Assembly: GCF_014649375.1 (NCBI RefSeq)
Contig: NZ_BMSX01000005.1
Coordinates: 1-64,000, forward strand
DNA from: Streptomyces aurantiogriseus
GTDB lineage: Bacteria; Actinomycetota; Actinomycetes; Streptomycetales; Streptomycetaceae
Length of the DNA: 64,000 nucleotides
Reading direction: 5' to 3'
The translations under genes were made by a program, and so were the position numbers. Shown here in pieces: positions 34,548-42,795 of this stretch. Under the pieces are notes generated by a model. It was not told the origin of the DNA, searched no databases, and saw only the letters and a list, made by a program, of their open reading frames with translations. How positions within the stretch are numbered: the first letter of the stretch is position 1; every line of letters begins with the position of its first letter.

Positions 34548-34586
34548 GAGACGCCGCCCACTGGTCAAGAGATGAGGATCAACGTG

Positions 34587-35498
34587 ATGTCCACCCAGGC
34601 GCCCGAGACAGGGGTGTCGTTCGCCCGGCGCGTCAGCGCCCTGAAGGACTCCGCCTACCGCATCCGCATACACGCGCTGGACATGGGAGAAACCCAGGGC
34701 CAGGGCTACATCGGACAGGCACTGGGCGTGGCCGACATCCTGGCCGTCGTCTACAACGACGTCCTCAACCACCGTGCCGACGATCCGGAATGGCCGCAGC
34801 GCGACCGGTTCCTGCTGTCGATCGGCCATTACGCCATCGCCCTGTACGCGGCGCTCGCCGAGGCCGGCGTGCTCGACGTCGGCGAACTCGCCACCTACGG
34901 AAGCGACGACTCACGTCTGCCCATGTCGGGCATGGCCTCCTACACACCCGGCATGGAGATCTCAGGCGGCTCCCTGGGCCACGGCCTGGGCGTCGCCACC
35001 GGCATGGCGCTCGGCCTGCGCCACCAGGGCAGCGACGCCCACGTCTACAACCTGCTCTCCGACGGCGAACTGGACGAGGGCTCCACCTGGGAGGCGGCGC
35101 TCGCCTGCGCTCACCACGGGCTGGACAACGTCACCGCCATCGTCGACGTCAACGCCCTCCAGGCGGACGGCCCGACCAAGGGTGTGCTGCGCACCGAGCC
35201 GGTCACGGCCAAGTGGGAGGCGTTCGGCTGGCACGCGATCCGGGTCGACGGCAACGACGTCGAGGCGCTCGTAGCGGCCTTCGACAGCCTGCGCGAGCAC
35301 CGCGGATCGCCGGCCGTGCTCATTTGCGACACCCGGATCGGATGCGGCGTACCGATGCTGGAGACGCGGGAGAAGGCGCACTTCATGCGCGTCGAAGAAC
35401 ACGAATGGCAGCTCGCCCGCGACCAGCTGACGGAGCGTCACCGAGCGGAATCCGGCTCCGCCCACGCAACCACGCAGGGAGAGGGACCCGTTCGATGA
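34587..35498 (+). CDS. Transketolase, N-terminal subunit
   Basis: The 303-residue protein is the thiamine-diphosphate-binding half of a split transketolase. GGSLGHGLGVATGMALGLR and the SDGELDEGSTWEA motif (the GDG-type cofactor loop, with S for the first G) are in place, and IGHYAIALYAALAE precedes them. I prefer the ATG at 34587, with GAGG ten bases upstream, over the ATG at 34572. The gene overlaps the next by four bases, so the subunits are made together. Split transketolases next to transporters usually serve a specific sugar or sulfosugar pathway rather than the central pentose phosphate route. Confidence 0.92.
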   Translation: MSTQAPETGVSFARRVSALKDSAYRIRIHALDMGETQGQGYIGQALGVADILAVVYNDVLNHRADDPEWPQRDRFLLSIGHYAIALYAALAEAGVLDVGELATYGSDDSRLPMSGMASYTPGMEISGGSLGHGLGVATGMALGLRHQGSDAHVYNLLSDGELDEGSTWEAALACAHHGLDNVTAIVDVNALQADGPTKGVLRTEPVTAKWEAFGWHAIRVDGNDVEALVAAFDSLREHRGSPAVLICDTRIGCGVPMLETREKAHFMRVEEHEWQLARDQLTERHRAESGSAHATTQGEGPVR

Positions 35499-36499
35499 AC
35501 ACCTCAGCACCCACCCAGGCCCCGAAGCGCAAGCTCACCACCTCCGCGATGATCGCCTCGATCGCCGAAGAGGGGCAGCGCACCTCCAAGGCCCCCTTCG
35601 GTCACGCGCTGGCCCGGCTCGCCGACGAACGCCCCGACGTGGTCGGACTCTCCGCGGATCTGGCCAAGTACACCGACATGCACGTCTTCCGCGAGGCCCA
35701 CCCCGACCGCTTCTTCCAGATGGGCATGGCGGAACAGGTCATGCTCGGCGCGGCCGCGGGCCTGGCCGAGGTGGGCCTGACCCCGTTCGCCTCCACCTAC
35801 TCCGTCTTCGCCACCCGCCGCGCCTACGACTTCCTGTGCCTCGACATCGCCGAGCCGCAGCTGAACGTCAACGTCGTCGGCGCCCTTCCTGGCCTGACCA
35901 CCGGCTACGGCCCCAGCCACCAGGCGACCGAGGACCTGGCCATCCTGCGTGGCATGCCCGGTCTGACGATTGTGGACCCCGCCGACTCGGTCGACATCGA
36001 ACAGGCCGTCCCCGCACTGGCCGCCCACCCCGGCCCCACCTACATGCGGCTGCTGCGCGGAGCCGTCCCCACCGTCCTGGACGAGTACGACTACACCTTC
36101 CGCCTGGGACGCGCCGCCGAACTGCGCGGCGGACGCGACGTGCTGTTCATCTCCACCGGCCTGATGACCGTCCGTGCCCTGACCGCGGCCCAGGAACTCG
36201 CGCACGACCACGTGGACGTCGCCGTCCTCCACGTACCGACGATCAAACCGTTCGACCGCGAAACGGTGCTACGGGAGACCGCCCAGGGACGCCTCGTCGT
36301 GACCCTCGAAAACCACAGCGTCGTCGGAGGCCTCGCCGAGTCCGTGGCGTCCTGCCTGGCCTTCGCCCAGCAGACGGCACGCATCGTCCCGATCGGCCTC
36401 CCGGACGAGTTCCTCGCCGCGGGCGCACTGCCCACCCTCCACGACCGCTACGGCCTCTCCGTCGCCGCGATCAAGGAACGCGTCCGCCGCGAACTCTGA
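35495..36499 (+). CDS. Transketolase, C-terminal subunit
   Basis: The 334-residue protein holds the pyrimidine-binding domain (residues about 25-190) and the C-terminal domain. The catalytic glutamate lies in FFQMGMAEQVMLGAAAGLAE, with TPFASTYSVFATRRAYD after it. The ATGA overlap with the N-terminal subunit indicates coupled translation of a heteromer. Together the two genes equal one transketolase of about 640 residues. It is followed after 39 bases by the SDR gene. Confidence 0.92.
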   Translation: MNTSAPTQAPKRKLTTSAMIASIAEEGQRTSKAPFGHALARLADERPDVVGLSADLAKYTDMHVFREAHPDRFFQMGMAEQVMLGAAAGLAEVGLTPFASTYSVFATRRAYDFLCLDIAEPQLNVNVVGALPGLTTGYGPSHQATEDLAILRGMPGLTIVDPADSVDIEQAVPALAAHPGPTYMRLLRGAVPTVLDEYDYTFRLGRAAELRGGRDVLFISTGLMTVRALTAAQELAHDHVDVAVLHVPTIKPFDRETVLRETAQGRLVVTLENHSVVGGLAESVASCLAFAQQTARIVPIGLPDEFLAAGALPTLHDRYGLSVAAIKERVRREL

Positions 36500-36538
36500 T
36501 CCCTGTTCCTCCCTCTTCCCTCTCCTCAGGAGAACCGC

Positions 36539-37306
36539 ATGTCCACCGAGCACACCCCCCGTACGGCCGTCGTCACCGGAGCGGGCTCCCGTCGCGGCAT
36601 CGGACGTGCCACCGCGCACGCTCTGGCCGCCGCCGGCTACCACATCGCCGTCCTCGACCTGGACAAGGAGGCCGCCGAGGACACCGCCCGGGAAGTCGCT
36701 GCCCGGCACGGGGTGCAAGCCCTGGGACTTGCCGCGGACGTCACTGACGCCGACGCCGTCGACGCAGCAATCGGGGAGGCCGAAGCCGCCCTCCCGCCGA
36801 TCGGTGTCCTCGTGAACAACGCGGGGATCACGTCCCCGACCCGCTTCCTCGACGTCACACCCACCGAGTGGGACAAGCTCTTCGAGGTCAACGTCCGGGG
36901 GAGCTTCCTGGTCACCCACCGCGTGGCCGCCGGCATGGCCGAGCGCGGCTTCGGCCGCATCGTCTTCCTGTCGTCCGTCTCCGCCGAACGCGGCGGCGGC
37001 GTGTTCGGCGGAGTGGCCTACTCGGCCGCCAAGGCCGCCCTCCTGGGCTTCGCCCGCGCCCTCGCCCGCGAACTCGGCCCGTCCGGAGTCACCGTCAACT
37101 CCGTCGCTCCAGGCCTGATCGACACCGACATCACGCAGGGCAAGCTGGACGAGGAGCGCAAGGCGGCCATGATCGCGGACGTTCCGGTACGCCGCATCGG
37201 AGGTGTCGAGGACGTGGCCGACGTCATCGCCTTCCTCGCACGGCCCGAGTCGGGCTATCTCACCGGCGCGACGTACGACGTCAACGGCGGATCCCACATC
37301 CACTGA
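36539..37306 (+). CDS. SDR oxidoreductase
   Basis: The 255-residue protein is a classical short-chain dehydrogenase. It has the cofactor motif VTGAGSRRGIGRATAHALA, the NNAG motif near residue 92 and the catalytic YSAAKAALLGFARAL. An aspartate at the end of the second strand (VLDLDKEAAED) suggests NAD rather than NADP. AGGAG lies nine bases before the ATG. As the last gene of the transporter-transketolase set it probably oxidises or reduces the sugar-like substrate. Confidence 0.92.
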   Translation: MSTEHTPRTAVVTGAGSRRGIGRATAHALAAAGYHIAVLDLDKEAAEDTAREVAARHGVQALGLAADVTDADAVDAAIGEAEAALPPIGVLVNNAGITSPTRFLDVTPTEWDKLFEVNVRGSFLVTHRVAAGMAERGFGRIVFLSSVSAERGGGVFGGVAYSAAKAALLGFARALARELGPSGVTVNSVAPGLIDTDITQGKLDEERKAAMIADVPVRRIGGVEDVADVIAFLARPESGYLTGATYDVNGGSHIH

Positions 37307-37330
37307 GGAAACCTCGGGCACCCCTGCCGA

Positions 37331-37370
37331 CGGCACCCTCCCTCTGCGCGAACCAGTTCGGAGGGTGCCG
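37331..37370. terminator. Bidirectional hairpin after SDR gene
   Basis: CGGCACCCTCC pairs with GGAGGGTGCCG around an 18-base loop. It separates the convergent SDR and response-regulator genes. Confidence 0.7.
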
Positions 37371-37452
37371 ACCGCTCAGCTCGTCACCAGGGAACCAAGT
37401 CGTGCTTCATGCGCCGGCCGAGCACGGGATGGTCCCGGCGCCGATTCACATG

Positions 37453-38154
37453 TCAGGCTGCCGGCCGTACCAGGCCGGACTCGTAGGCGTAGGTAACCGC
37501 CTGGACGCGGGAGTGGGCCTGGATCTTGGCGAGGATGTGGCTGACGTGAGACTTGACGGTGGTCGGGGCGATGGACAACCGGGCGGCGATCTCGGCGTTG
37601 GACCAGCCCGAGGCGACGGCGAGGAGGACGTCGCGTTCGCGTCCGGTGAAGGTGTCGGGCCCGATGTGCTGCTCAAGGGGGTGGGGGGTGCGCTGTTGGC
37701 GGACGGCGTCGATGAGTGCGCGGGTCAGGCCGGGGGTGATGACGGCGTCTCCGGCGGCGACGATGCGGATGGCGGCGGTGAGTTGGTCTGGGTCGGCGTT
37801 GTCGAGGAGGAATCCGCCGGCTCCGGCGCGCAGCGCGGCGCAGGCCTGTCCCTCGTGGCTGGTTGGGGCCAGCACCAGGACGCGGGGCGGAAGCCGGACC
37901 GCTCTGGCGGAGTCGGGGGCGTCGGGGAGAAGGCGTACGGGTCGGGTGATGCGTCGGATGGTCTCGATACCGGCCGTGTCGGGAGGAGGGGTGGCCAACA
38001 GGACGACGTCGGGACGGAGTGCGGCGCTCAGGCGGACCGCTTCGGCTCCGCCGGCTGCTTCGCCGACGACGGTCAGGTCGGGCTCGGTGGTCAGGAGCAT
38101 TCGGAGGCCGAGTCGCTGCAGGGACTGGTCGTTGACGATGAGTACGGAGGCCAT
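37453..38154 (-). CDS. NarL-type response regulator with pseudo-receiver
   Basis: The 233-residue protein has a receiver-like domain and a LuxR-type DNA-binding domain (TFTGRERDVLLAVASGWSNA, IAARLSIAPTTVKSHVSHIL). The receiver has lost its key residues: VNDQ for VDDQ, VVLLATPPPDTAG where the phospho-accepting aspartate of VILMDVRMPGMDG should be, A for the threonine in VLVLAPTSHE, and D for the lysine in GFLLDNADP. The regulator at 61720 keeps all of them. No histidine kinase is adjacent. It probably works without phosphorylation, by ligand or abundance. AAGGAG lies ten bases before the ATG at 38154. It lies downstream of the DHA2 exporter. Confidence 0.88.
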   Translation of the reverse strand: MASVLIVNDQSLQRLGLRMLLTTEPDLTVVGEAAGGAEAVRLSAALRPDVVLLATPPPDTAGIETIRRITRPVRLLPDAPDSARAVRLPPRVLVLAPTSHEGQACAALRAGAGGFLLDNADPDQLTAAIRIVAAGDAVITPGLTRALIDAVRQQRTPHPLEQHIGPDTFTGRERDVLLAVASGWSNAEIAARLSIAPTTVKSHVSHILAKIQAHSRVQAVTYAYESGLVRPAA

Positions 38155-38227
38155 GCCGGTCGTTCTCCTTGCCGGGTGTGAGAGATGCGACGTCATCGGC
38201 GAGGGTGCTTGAGGCGCCGGGCCGAGG

Positions 38228-38253
38228 CGGCCCGCCGGGTTTGCGGCGGGCCG
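38228..38253 (-). terminator. Hairpin between DHA2 exporter and response regulator
   Basis: CGGCCCGCCG and CGGCGGGCCG pair perfectly around GGTTTG. It lies 39 bases past the exporter stop, so the regulator may be expressed partly from its own promoter. Confidence 0.65.
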
Positions 38254-38291
38254 TCGCGGAGGGTGGGGGCGGTCGCGGGCCGGTCGGGGTC

Positions 38292-39800
38292 TTACATGTG
38301 GACGACGGGCGCTGCGTCGGGGTCCTGGGTGGGTACGCCGCGGCGGTACAGGACGACGCTGATGACCAGGCCGACGGCGAAGAAGACGGCTGACCACCAG
38401 TAGGCGGTGGAGTAGCCCTCAAGGCCGGCCTGCGCCTGGACGGCCGGGTCCGCTGGGTTCTTGCCGTCGAGGTAGTCGGTGACGGCGCTGGAGAAGAGGG
38501 TGTTGAGCAGGGCGGTGCCGAGGGAGCCGCCGACCTGCTGCATGGTGTTGACCGCGGCGGAGGCGACGCCGGAGTCCTCGGCGGCCACACCCGCGACGGC
38601 CAGGCTCATGGCCGGGGCCATCACCAGGCCGAGGCCGAGGCCCGCCACGACCAGTGGGGGCATGACGTCGGTGGCGTAGCTGCTGTTCAGGTCGAGGGTG
38701 GTGAGCCAGACCATGGCGGCGGCGGCGAGACCCATACCCAGCGGCACGATCGCCTTGGGGCCTATGCGGGGGATCAGCGCGGTGGTGGCCAGGGTGGAGG
38801 CGACCATGAGGCCGGCGACCATGGGCAGGAAGGCCAGGCCGGTCTTGATGGGCGTGTAGCCCAGGCTCTGCTGGAGGTAGTAGGTCAGGAACAGGAAGAC
38901 GCCGAACATGCCCGCGCCGGTGATCAGAACGGAGATGAAGGAGGCGCCGCGGTTGCGGTCGAGCAGGACGCGCAGGGGCAGCAGGGGGTGGGCGGCGCGA
39001 GTCTGCCACCAGGTGAAGACCGCGAGCAGGATGGCTCCGGCGAGGAGGAAGACCCAGGTCTGCGGGGAGCTCCAGTCATGGCTCTCGGCATTGGAGAAGC
39101 CGTAGACCAGGCAGAACAGGCCGCCGCCGACCAGGATGGCGCCGGGGATGTCGAGGGTGGCGGACTTGTCGCGGGTGGTGCGCTGGAGCAGGAGCACGCC
39201 GCCGACGAAGGCGGCGGCCGCGAAGACGAGGTTGACGTACAGGGTCCAGCGCCAGTCGAGGTACTCGGTCAGCACGCCGCCCAGCAGCAACCCGATGGCT
39301 CCGCCGGCGCCGGCGATGGCGCCGAACACGCCGAAGGCCTTGGCGCGTTCCTTGGCATCGGTGAAGGTCGTGGTCAACAGGGACAGGGCGGCCGGGGCGA
39401 GCAGGGCACCGAACACGCCCTGCCCGGCGCGGGCGACGACGAGCATCTCGAAGCTGGTGGCGGCGCCGCCCAGGGCCGAGGCGCCGGCGAAGCCGACCAG
39501 GCCGACCAGGAAGGTCATCTTGCGGCCGAACAGGTCGGCTATGCGGCCGCCGAGCAGGAGCAGGCTGCCGAAGGCGAGGGCGTAGGCGGTGACGACCCAC
39601 TGCCGGTCCCCGTCGGAGAAGCCCAGGTCCTTCTGGGCCGAGGGCAGGGCGATGTTCACGATCGTCGCGTCCAGCACCACCATCAGCTGGGCCACGCCGA
39701 TGACGACGAGGATCCACCAGCGGTGGGGAGGCGGTGCGTCGGCGGACGGGAGGGCGGACACGGTGGCCGCGTCCGTCGTGTCGACGGGGGTTCGAGGCAT
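38292..39800 (-). CDS. DHA2-type MFS exporter
   Basis: The 502-residue protein is a 14-helix drug:proton antiporter like the one at 6.9 kb, with which it shares blocks such as NIALPSAQKDLGFSDGDRQW, GRIADLFGRK and AMSLAVAGVAAEDSGVASAA. It would export a hydrophobic compound. It follows the lipocalin-like gene by 102 bases on the same strand, so both are probably transcribed together under the divergent TetR protein. The substrate is unknown. Confidence 0.92.
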   Translation of the reverse strand: MPRTPVDTTDAATVSALPSADAPPPHRWWILVVIGVAQLMVVLDATIVNIALPSAQKDLGFSDGDRQWVVTAYALAFGSLLLLGGRIADLFGRKMTFLVGLVGFAGASALGGAATSFEMLVVARAGQGVFGALLAPAALSLLTTTFTDAKERAKAFGVFGAIAGAGGAIGLLLGGVLTEYLDWRWTLYVNLVFAAAAFVGGVLLLQRTTRDKSATLDIPGAILVGGGLFCLVYGFSNAESHDWSSPQTWVFLLAGAILLAVFTWWQTRAAHPLLPLRVLLDRNRGASFISVLITGAGMFGVFLFLTYYLQQSLGYTPIKTGLAFLPMVAGLMVASTLATTALIPRIGPKAIVPLGMGLAAAAMVWLTTLDLNSSYATDVMPPLVVAGLGLGLVMAPAMSLAVAGVAAEDSGVASAAVNTMQQVGGSLGTALLNTLFSSAVTDYLDGKNPADPAVQAQAGLEGYSTAYWWSAVFFAVGLVISVVLYRRGVPTQDPDAAPVVHM

Positions 39801-39902
39801 GAGGAAGTCTCCAGAGCCGGAAGAACGGATAGGGCGGTTGGGCAGTGCGGGGGCAGGCAGGAGGGTTTTGTGGCCGAGCCGTTGTGCAGCGGCCGTGGAC
39901 GG

Positions 39903-40949
39903 CTACTGTCCGCCGGTGAGCTCGACGTAGGTGGTGCCGGTGACCGGGCGGTGGTCGTAGGTGCCGGTGACGGCGGCGCTGCCTTCGTAGCGGGGCCCGG
40001 GGACCGTCAGTTCCTGGTCGTTGGCGTAGACCTTGACGTTGAGCTTGGCGTGCTCGCCCGGGATGGTGACCTTCCAGCGCGTGGGGTACTTCTTGCCGGT
40101 GGTCGGGCTGGTCCACAGGGTGGACTCGTCAGGCGTGAGGGTCGCCTCGGCGACGGTCTGCGTGCCGTCGGGCTTCAGGACGGTCGCCCAGGTGTTCTCC
40201 TTGCTTTCCTTTGTCTTCCAGAGGCTGACCTTGTCGCCGTTGGACAGGTTGAGGTTCATCCAGGACCACGAGGCCTTGCCCGAGGCGATGTCGGGAAGGG
40301 GGCCCCACTGGTGGTCCAGCCAGGCCTGCCCGCGGACCTTCTCGGTGCGGCCGTGCAGGGTCAGCGTTCCGGAGGTGTCCATGGTGGGGAAGGCGTACTC
40401 GTAGTTCGCGTACTTCGCGTCGCCGAACATGGGGAAGTACCCCGTCCCCATGTTGTAGAGGACGTTCCCCTGCGGGCGGAACGTGACGTCGATGGTCCCC
40501 TCGGGGACCTTGGCGCGCAGCTTCTGCTCCTTGGCGTCGCCGGTCCAGGTGATGTTGTCGGTGTGGATGTCCACGCCCTGCTTGTCGGAAAGGCCGGTTC
40601 GGGGCGGGAGAGCGATCTCCGACTTGGTGTACCAGCCGGTGTCCTCGTCGATGATCGACACGGTTGAGAAGGTGCGCCCCTGCTTGGCGTCACCGGAATT
40701 CAGGTGGTTGGCCATGAATCCGTACCGGTGACCCCCGGCGGTCACGTGCGCGGTCACGTACCAGGACTCGTTGAGCCGGTCGGGGTTGGCGGTGAGGTCC
40801 GCGGCGGGGTCGACGGCGACCGGAAGACCGGTCTGCCTCAGCCCCTGCCCGGAGGCGGTGGTCGCGGTGGCCGATCCTCCCGCGGCCAGGGTGAGCGAGG
40901 CGATGAGCGCGGCGGCGACGGCGGTCGCGCCGACGGTGGTCTTGCGCAT
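39903..40949 (-). CDS. Secreted lipocalin-like (AttH/CrtC-type) protein
   Basis: The 348-residue protein begins with a signal peptide (AAALIASLTLAAGGSATAT) and has the double lipocalin-like layout of the AttH/CrtC family. NESWYVTAHVTAGGHRYGF and the VRGQAWLDHQWGPLPD motif, the family's D-x-QWG signature, are clear. Members bind or hydrate hydrophobic molecules such as carotenoids. AAGGAG precedes the ATG at 40949. It is co-oriented with the exporter and shares a regulatory region with the TetR gene. A frameshifted paralogue is at 58.8 kb. A role in handling the exported compound outside the cell is inferred from this context. Confidence 0.85.
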   Translation of the reverse strand: MRKTTVGATAVAAALIASLTLAAGGSATATTASGQGLRQTGLPVAVDPAADLTANPDRLNESWYVTAHVTAGGHRYGFMANHLNSGDAKQGRTFSTVSIIDEDTGWYTKSEIALPPRTGLSDKQGVDIHTDNITWTGDAKEQKLRAKVPEGTIDVTFRPQGNVLYNMGTGYFPMFGDAKYANYEYAFPTMDTSGTLTLHGRTEKVRGQAWLDHQWGPLPDIASGKASWSWMNLNLSNGDKVSLWKTKESKENTWATVLKPDGTQTVAEATLTPDESTLWTSPTTGKKYPTRWKVTIPGEHAKLNVKVYANDQELTVPGPRYEGSAAVTGTYDHRPVTGTTYVELTGGQ

Positions 40950-41000
40950 GGAGGCTCCTTGTGGAGGTGTCCTGCTCGGGTGCACGTATGGCTCAGATAT

Positions 41001-41019
41001 GTACGAAACTGTTTCGTAC
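41001..41019. promoter_or_regulatory. GTACGAAAC-T-GTTTCGTAC palindrome
   Basis: Two perfect 9-bp arms flank a single T, 51 bases before the lipocalin-like start. A variant with two mismatches occurs at the same place in front of the paralogue (59902-59920). The form is typical of a TetR-type operator. Confidence 0.7.
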
Positions 41020-41112
41020 TCCCATTGGATATACGGATGGAGGGAACGTTGCCGCACGGGAGGGGGGCGCATGACGAACGCCCGGTCGAGCCGCGCGGCG
41101 ACTCGACCGCCA

Positions 41113-41176
41113 AACTGGAGAAGCGATCTCCAGTTGCGGTCCACCCTAGCAGCAAAACTGGAGAAGTCATCTCCAC
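41113..41176. promoter_or_regulatory. Twin AACTGGAGA palindromes before TetR gene
   Basis: AACTGGAGA-N5-TCTCCAGTT at 41113-41135 is perfect. A second, TGGAGA-N5-TCTCCA at 41159-41175, is 43 bases further on, about four helical turns. They lie immediately before the TetR start and are probably autoregulatory sites. Confidence 0.65.
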
Positions 41177-41196
41177 ATGCGGGATACAGTGGATCC

Positions 41197-41862
41197 ATGA
41201 GCCGCAGGATCGACCCCACCCCATCCCCGGAGCCACACCCGAGCCCCCTTCGGGCCGACGCGGAACGCAACCGGCTGCGCATCCTCGTCGCCGCCCGGGA
41301 AGTCTTCGCCCAACGTGGACTCGATGTCACGATCGACGACATCGCGCGTCACGCAGGCGTCGGCGTCGGCACCGCCTACCGCCGCTTCGCCAACCGCGAG
41401 CAACTCGTCGAAGCCGTCTTCGAAGAGGGCGCGGAGCATCTCATCGCCCTGGCCGAACAGGCGCTCACCCACGAAGACCCCTGGGACGGATTCGTCCAGT
41501 TCTTCCTGGCCACCGCCGAGGACTTCGCCGGAGACCGCGGGCTGAGGGAAGCCTTCCTGGAGGGCTTGCATGGCAAGATCCGTGTGGCCGCAGCCCGGGA
41601 CCGCCTCATCCCCGCGGTCAGCGCCCTCATCGCACGCGCCCAGCAGGCCGGCCAGCTCCGCGGCGACCTTGAATCCACCGACTTCCCCCTCCTCCAGCTC
41701 ATGCTCGGAGCCGTCACCGAGCACAGCCGAACCGTCGCCCCCGCCGTGTGGAGGCGCTACCTCGTCCTCCTCCTGGACGGCCTGCGCCACGACCGGGACC
41801 ATCCGACTCCCCTGCCGCATCGCGCTCTCGACAAGGACGAGTTCGACCAGACCATGGCGTAA
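41197..41862 (+). CDS. TetR-family regulator of the export operon
   Basis: The 221-residue regulator has a helix-turn-helix near residues 40-80 (IDDIARHAGVGVGTAYRRFA) and a ligand domain with LLQLMLGAVTEHSRTVAPA near its end. The ATG at 41197 directly follows the second AACTGGAGA palindrome. It is divergent from the lipocalin-exporter genes and is the likely repressor of them and of itself. Two different palindrome types lie in the 247-bp gap, so a second regulator may also act here. Confidence 0.9.
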   Translation: MSRRIDPTPSPEPHPSPLRADAERNRLRILVAAREVFAQRGLDVTIDDIARHAGVGVGTAYRRFANREQLVEAVFEEGAEHLIALAEQALTHEDPWDGFVQFFLATAEDFAGDRGLREAFLEGLHGKIRVAAARDRLIPAVSALIARAQQAGQLRGDLESTDFPLLQLMLGAVTEHSRTVAPAVWRRYLVLLLDGLRHDRDHPTPLPHRALDKDEFDQTMA

Positions 41863-41962
41863 GGCCCGAACGAAACCGCTCAAGGGTGCTTGCGATCAAG
41901 CCCTGCCCCAGCCCGCCGGAAACGCCGGGCCGGAGACCGCGCGTCGCCGCGGGCATGCTCAG

Positions 41963-42169
41963 CTATGCCCGTCCAAGAGTGCGCCAGAAGGCGCAGTGGT
42001 GTTCGGCCGCGTAGTCCGGCATGGTCGAGACGTTGTCCGGGCTGAGCTGCACGGTGCTGTTGCCACCGCCCTGGTACGTCGGCCAGTCGGGTTGGCCGTG
42101 GCCGTTGGGGTCGCCCCGCCCGGTGAACGTGGCCCAGTACCGCATGATCCTGGATGGAGCCGACCGCAC
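41963..42169 (-). pseudogene. Type-B carboxylesterase C-terminal fragment
   Basis: The frame reads RIMRYWATFTGRGDPNGHGQ, PDWPTYQGG and AAEHHCAFWRTL, which is the conserved end of type-B carboxylesterases. The catalytic serine and histidine regions are missing. It is joined directly to a broken TetR gene. Confidence 0.7.
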
Positions 42170-42199
42170 GGACGGGATCCGGGTGCCGGATCTCCGCGC

Positions 42200-42530
42200 C
42201 CCGAGGGCTGGGCAACAGCCCGATGAAGCGGTCGCGCAGGTCCGTGTAACCGGCAGCCCACCTCCGCGACCGCCCTGTCATCCAGCGGCAGGCCTTCCCA
42301 GCGCTCCGGCTCGATGAGGCTACGGTGCGCGGCCGTCATCCGCTCCTGAAACCTGCTCTGCGCGGCACGCAACAGGTCGTCCTTGCCATCGACGTGGGTG
42401 CAGACGGAGCCGACGGACACCTTGGTCGGCGTACACCTTCGCCGCCAACAACTCCAACGTCGTATCGAGCACCAGGCCGAACGAGCGCCGGCTTCGCTCC
42501 TGCTGGGGAGCACGCACGTCAACCGCCGCG
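42200..42530 (-). pseudogene. TetR-family gene, frameshifted and truncated
   Basis: One frame gives RSFGLVLDTTLELLAAKVYA and a second continues VSVGSVCTHVDGKDDLLRAA, QSRFQERMTAAHRSLIEPER. These join to a TetR helix 1 to helix 4 with one frameshift near 42430. The ligand domain ends at about 42200, where the esterase fragment starts. DNA from 42531 to 42795 shows no gene. Confidence 0.6.
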
Positions 42531-42795
42531 GAGTGCCGTCGGGACGAAGGCGGCCCCCCACGTTCTACGCCCCCCTGCCGCGTACTGGTCGCGCGCGTAC
42601 GGACAGCCCGGCTCGGTGTGAGTCCGGAGGGCTCGCGGCACCGTCGGACCCATCCCATGACCTCATGCTGCACCGCGGCCACCGATTTGGGTCGGAACCA
42701 TGGGCTCGTCATGTTCCGATCCTCCGGTTCCGAAGCGAAAGAAGCCTCTGCGGCGAGGATGCACCGCCTTTCTCCGCTCGGAGTGCAAGGACCCC

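Noticed and set aside
38988-40667. 559-residue plus-strand frame spanning the DHA2 exporter and lipocalin-like gene
   Set aside because: It crosses two real genes on the other strand and has no family match or ribosome site.
41113-41176. Repeats before the TetR gene as a CRISPR-like array
   Set aside because: Only two units, each palindromic and placed at a promoter; they are operator sites, not repeat-spacer units.
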